Source: Rubrobacter sp. | Lineage (GTDB): Bacteria > Actinomycetota > Rubrobacteria > Rubrobacterales > Rubrobacteraceae | DNA length: 6,731 nucleotides | Assembly: GCA_019247245.1 (NCBI GenBank) | Contig: JAFAPF010000490.1 | Location: forward strand, 1 to 6,731 | Direction of reading: 5' to 3' | Shown: positions 4,682-6,731 of the stretch, one piece after another | Layout of the letters: the number at the start of each line of letters is the position of its first letter | How positions within the stretch are numbered: the stretch's first letter is position 1 | Program-made: the position numbers and the translations under genes | Notes under the pieces: generated by a model | What the model saw: only the letters and a program-made list of their open reading frames with translations | Told to the model about the DNA's origin: nothing | Databases searched by the model: none

Positions 4682-6040
4682 TTGGCAGTGGAGTTACGAG
4701 GCCCGGATGCTTCGACGAGTAGTGTCGGAGAGAGGAGAGAGCGAGGACTAGCCACAAGGCAGAGCCCGCGCAGCTGGATCCTGCACGGGCTCTTGCTTCT
4801 GCTGGGCCTTATAGGGACAGGGTTCGTCTTGACCCTTGGCGGGGACCTGCCGACAGTGCAGTACTCTTTTGGGCCCGTGGCAGAGCGGCCGCTCCTGCCA
4901 AAAGTGGCATCAGAATTTGATACAGATACGTTACGGGACCAGCTTGAGGAGATAGCCAAAGGACATGAGGGTACCTATGGGGTCTCGGTGCTGGAGCCCA
5001 TCTCCGGCACGAGGGTCTCGCTGCGGGGCGACGAAGGATTTATGTCGGCCAGCATCGGCAAGCTACCCGTGCTCGCAACGCTCTACCAGAGTGCGGCGCG
5101 CGGACAGCTGGACCTCGAGGAGCAGATCTCCGTCGTTCCCGAGGATATTCAGGATTACGGCAACGGGGAGAATCTTACCTCCTTCCCAGCAGATTACTCC
5201 CTTAGCCTACGCCAGTGCGCCTACAACCTCGTTAACCACAGCGACAATATCGCGTGGGCGATGCTCAACCGCCGCCTCGGAGAGGATAGGATAAGGGCCG
5301 AGCTCGAAGGGATGGGTATCAAGAATTCCCAGTACTCTGACCATCTATCTGGATACTTCACTACCCCAGACGAGGTGCTGGTCCTGCTTGAAAAGATCTC
5401 CGATCCTAAGTTCACCAGCGAAAAGCTCTCATCTGAGATGCTCGATGCCATGACGCAGACCGACTTTGAGGACCGTATCCCGGAGAAGCTGCCCGCCGAT
5501 GTGCGCGTTGCTCACAAAACGGGCTCTTACAGCGACAACTTTGGTGATGCTGGGGTTGTGTTCTATAGGGATAGCCAGGGGGTCGAGAAGCACTACTACC
5601 TGGCGGCACTGGCCAGAGGCACGAGCGAGTATGATGCACGTGATGCTATCCAACAGATGTCTCTTGCTGTCTATGAAGCCCTGAGGGGTGTAAGGGTAGA
5701 CCCTGAGTGGAGGCGTGGGACGGCCGATCGCTTCGAGAACGTTGTCGATGGACCGTTGGCCACCCAGCAGCCGGCCCCGGCACAGAAGGCTCAGAGGCCC
5801 GAAGAGACCACGAAGCCTAGCCTCAACGAGAGCCAACCATTGCCGAAGGGCCAGTCCTTATTGCAGAGTCAGCCGCTACCGGAAGGTCAACAGAACGTTG
5901 TACCCAGCGTGACGTACCAACCCACGCTGCCCGTCGAGATGGTCACGTGGGAGCCAGTAGATTACGAATCGTTCACGCCCGTCTTCCCGGATGAGATCAT
6001 CTACGAGGATGAGGGAGCGGTGGAGGAAGAAGAGTACTAG
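4682..6040 (+). CDS. membrane-anchored class A beta-lactamase/DD-peptidase-like serine hydrolase
   Basis: A 452-aa protein: a cytoplasmic, Arg-rich N-terminus (1-31), one membrane helix (about 32-52), an extracytoplasmic penicillin-recognising-fold domain (about 80-335), and a low-complexity tail. The fold is marked by SASIGK (nucleophile S124, K127), HSDN (S187-D188-N189) and HKTGS (K279-T280-G281). Between SDN and TTPDE the omega-loop region is short, and the ExxxN motif carrying the class A deacylating Glu is not seen. Beta-lactam hydrolysis is therefore doubtful; a DD-peptidase-like or other envelope hydrolase role is more likely. The tail (about 345-452) is rich in Gln and Pro, has a SQPLPxGQ duplication, and ends EDEGAVEEEEY. 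The start is TTG at 4682 (GTG at 4688 is an alternative), with a GGGGGGG tract 4 nt upstream. It is apparently monocistronic and converges on the next gene with a 7-nt gap. The lack of a lipobox indicates an uncleaved signal anchor. Confidence 0.85.
   Translation: MAVELRGPDASTSSVGERRERGLATRQSPRSWILHGLLLLLGLIGTGFVLTLGGDLPTVQYSFGPVAERPLLPKVASEFDTDTLRDQLEEIAKGHEGTYGVSVLEPISGTRVSLRGDEGFMSASIGKLPVLATLYQSAARGQLDLEEQISVVPEDIQDYGNGENLTSFPADYSLSLRQCAYNLVNHSDNIAWAMLNRRLGEDRIRAELEGMGIKNSQYSDHLSGYFTTPDEVLVLLEKISDPKFTSEKLSSEMLDAMTQTDFEDRIPEKLPADVRVAHKTGSYSDNFGDAGVVFYRDSQGVEKHYYLAALARGTSEYDARDAIQQMSLAVYEALRGVRVDPEWRRGTADRFENVVDGPLATQQPAPAQKAQRPEETTKPSLNESQPLPKGQSLLQSQPLPEGQQNVVPSVTYQPTLPVEMVTWEPVDYESFTPVFPDEIIYEDEGAVEEEEY
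5831..5890 (+). repeat. duplicated SQPLPxGQ motif in the serine hydrolase tail
   Basis: Residues 384-391 (SQPLPKGQ) and 396-403 (SQPLPEGQ) repeat with a 12-residue period. The two copies use different synonymous codons at most positions (AGC CAA CCA TTG versus AGT CAG CCG CTA). The repeat is therefore conserved in protein rather than recently copied in DNA. It lies in a Pro/Gln-rich linker likely to be exposed outside the membrane. Confidence 0.7.
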
Positions 6041-6047
6041 ACGCTAT

Positions 6048-6731
6048 CTACTCCACAGCCCGGATGCCCTCGGTCTCCTTCTCAAACTCATTCGCGAGGA
6101 CACTGGCAGCCCCTATAACTGGGCTTAAAGTGGGACCAAACGGCGGGGCGTAGGCAAGGTCTAGGTTGACGAGGTCAGGATAGGAGAGCTTACCCCAGAT
6201 AGCTGTCGCACAGATGTCCACGTACTTGTCCACGTTCCCCCCGACGGCCTCCGCGCCCAGGAGGCGACCCGTTGCCCGGTCGGCCGTTAGCTTGATTAAC
6301 GTCGACTTGGCCCCCGGTAAGTAGCCGGCCTTGCTCTTAGACTCAACAGCGGCCGTCACGACCTCAAAGCCTGCCTCTTCGGCCTCTTCCTCTGATAGTC
6401 CTGTCTTTGCCACCCCAAGATCGAAGACCCTAAATACGCCGGTGTTCAGAATGCCGGGGAACTCGAGTATATCCTTGCCCTGGCCTGCATTGGTGCCCGC
6501 GACCCTGCCCATCTGGTTCGCCGTGTCTCCCAAGGGCTCCCAGCCGGGCTCACCCGAGACTAAGTGCACCGACTCGACGCAGTCCCCGGCGGCCCACACC
6601 TCGTGTAGGCTTGTCTTGAGGTGCTTGTCCACTTGGATCGCGCCGGAAGGTCCGATCTCCGCCCCCGCCTCCTCGGCGAGCGTTACCTCGGGCTTTGCGC
6701 CGACCGCTACGATCACGAGCTCCGTTTCTAC
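6048..6731 (-). CDS. CoA-disulfide reductase / NADH oxidase-like flavoprotein, C-terminal part
   Basis: The 227 visible residues are the C-terminal half of an FAD-dependent pyridine nucleotide-disulfide oxidoreductase. The frame is open to the right edge, so the GTG at 6716 is internal, not a start. Visible marks are VIVAVGAKPE (6-15), the end of the NAD(P)H domain; SLHEVWAAGDC (41-51), whose GD contacts FAD; and a dimerisation domain with AGYLPGAK (135-142) and DLAYAPPFGP (191-200). The two tyrosines in these last motifs (Y137, Y194) match the pair typical of CoA-disulfide reductases, which reduce CoA or CoA-persulfide disulfides with NAD(P)H in the cytoplasm. Members annotated as NADH oxidase look alike, and the deciding N-terminal cysteine lies outside the window. 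The stop at 6048 faces the serine hydrolase stop with 7 nt between, leaving no room for a separate terminator. No functional tie to the neighbour is evident. Confidence 0.85.
   Translation of the reverse strand, partial: VETELVIVAVGAKPEVTLAEEAGAEIGPSGAIQVDKHLKTSLHEVWAAGDCVESVHLVSGEPGWEPLGDTANQMGRVAGTNAGQGKDILEFPGILNTGVFRVFDLGVAKTGLSEEEAEEAGFEVVTAAVESKSKAGYLPGAKSTLIKLTADRATGRLLGAEAVGGNVDKYVDICATAIWGKLSYPDLVNLDLAYAPPFGPTLSPVIGAASVLANEFEKETEGIRAVE

Noticed and set aside
6048..6716. Complete 222-aa protein starting at GTG 6716
   Set aside because: The frame continues without a stop to the window edge, and the residues before the GTG belong to the same conserved NAD(P)H-domain strand, so this is an internal Val of a longer enzyme.

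Overview
This 6.7 kb window comes from a moderately high-GC bacterium. It has GTG and TTG starts, purine-rich ribosome binding sites, and genes that suggest a Gram-positive, actinobacterium-like host; a Rubrobacter-type lineage is my best guess, but no marker gene fixes it. I see no RNA genes, CRISPR array, insertion sequence or integrase.

Layout. From 2592 down to 1 runs a minus-strand nitrogen-metabolism block. It holds an NAD-type glutamate dehydrogenase (GDH) of 409 aa, then two tandem paralogous proteins of 174 and 172 aa that each carry a single cyclic-nucleotide-binding-like (CNB) domain. After a 151-nt gap comes the first 48 codons of a second GDH of the E. coli GdhA type, cut by the window edge. 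The first three genes are separated by only 10-11 nt and are almost certainly one transcript. A perfect TATAAT box within the long form of the first GDH ORF shows that its real start is the downstream TTG. The gap before gdhA holds a 9-bp inverted repeat and a possible separate promoter.

Divergent from this block, 2696-4471 encodes a cytoplasmic S9-family prolyl-oligopeptidase-like peptidase with an intact Ser-Asp-His triad. After a 210-bp intergenic stretch, 4682-6040 encodes a membrane-anchored class A beta-lactamase/DD-peptidase-like serine hydrolase. It keeps SxxK, SDN and KTG but lacks a recognisable omega-loop Glu, and it has a long Pro/Gln-rich, acidic C-terminal tail. Convergent with it, after a 7-nt gap, is the C-terminal 227 residues of a CoA-disulfide reductase/NADH oxidase-like flavoprotein running off the right edge.

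How the genes may fit together. Two glutamate dehydrogenases, usually working in opposite directions (NAD-linked catabolism, NADP-linked ammonia assimilation), bracket two CNB-only proteins. These lack a DNA-binding domain and the phosphate-binding arginine, and share a C-terminal signature (FRxKLMxEW). The most interesting hypothesis is that this CNB pair is a dedicated sensory or regulatory module for glutamate metabolism. The peptidase could feed amino acids into the same catabolic flow. Both ideas are inference from layout. The right-hand third looks like ordinary envelope and redox housekeeping.
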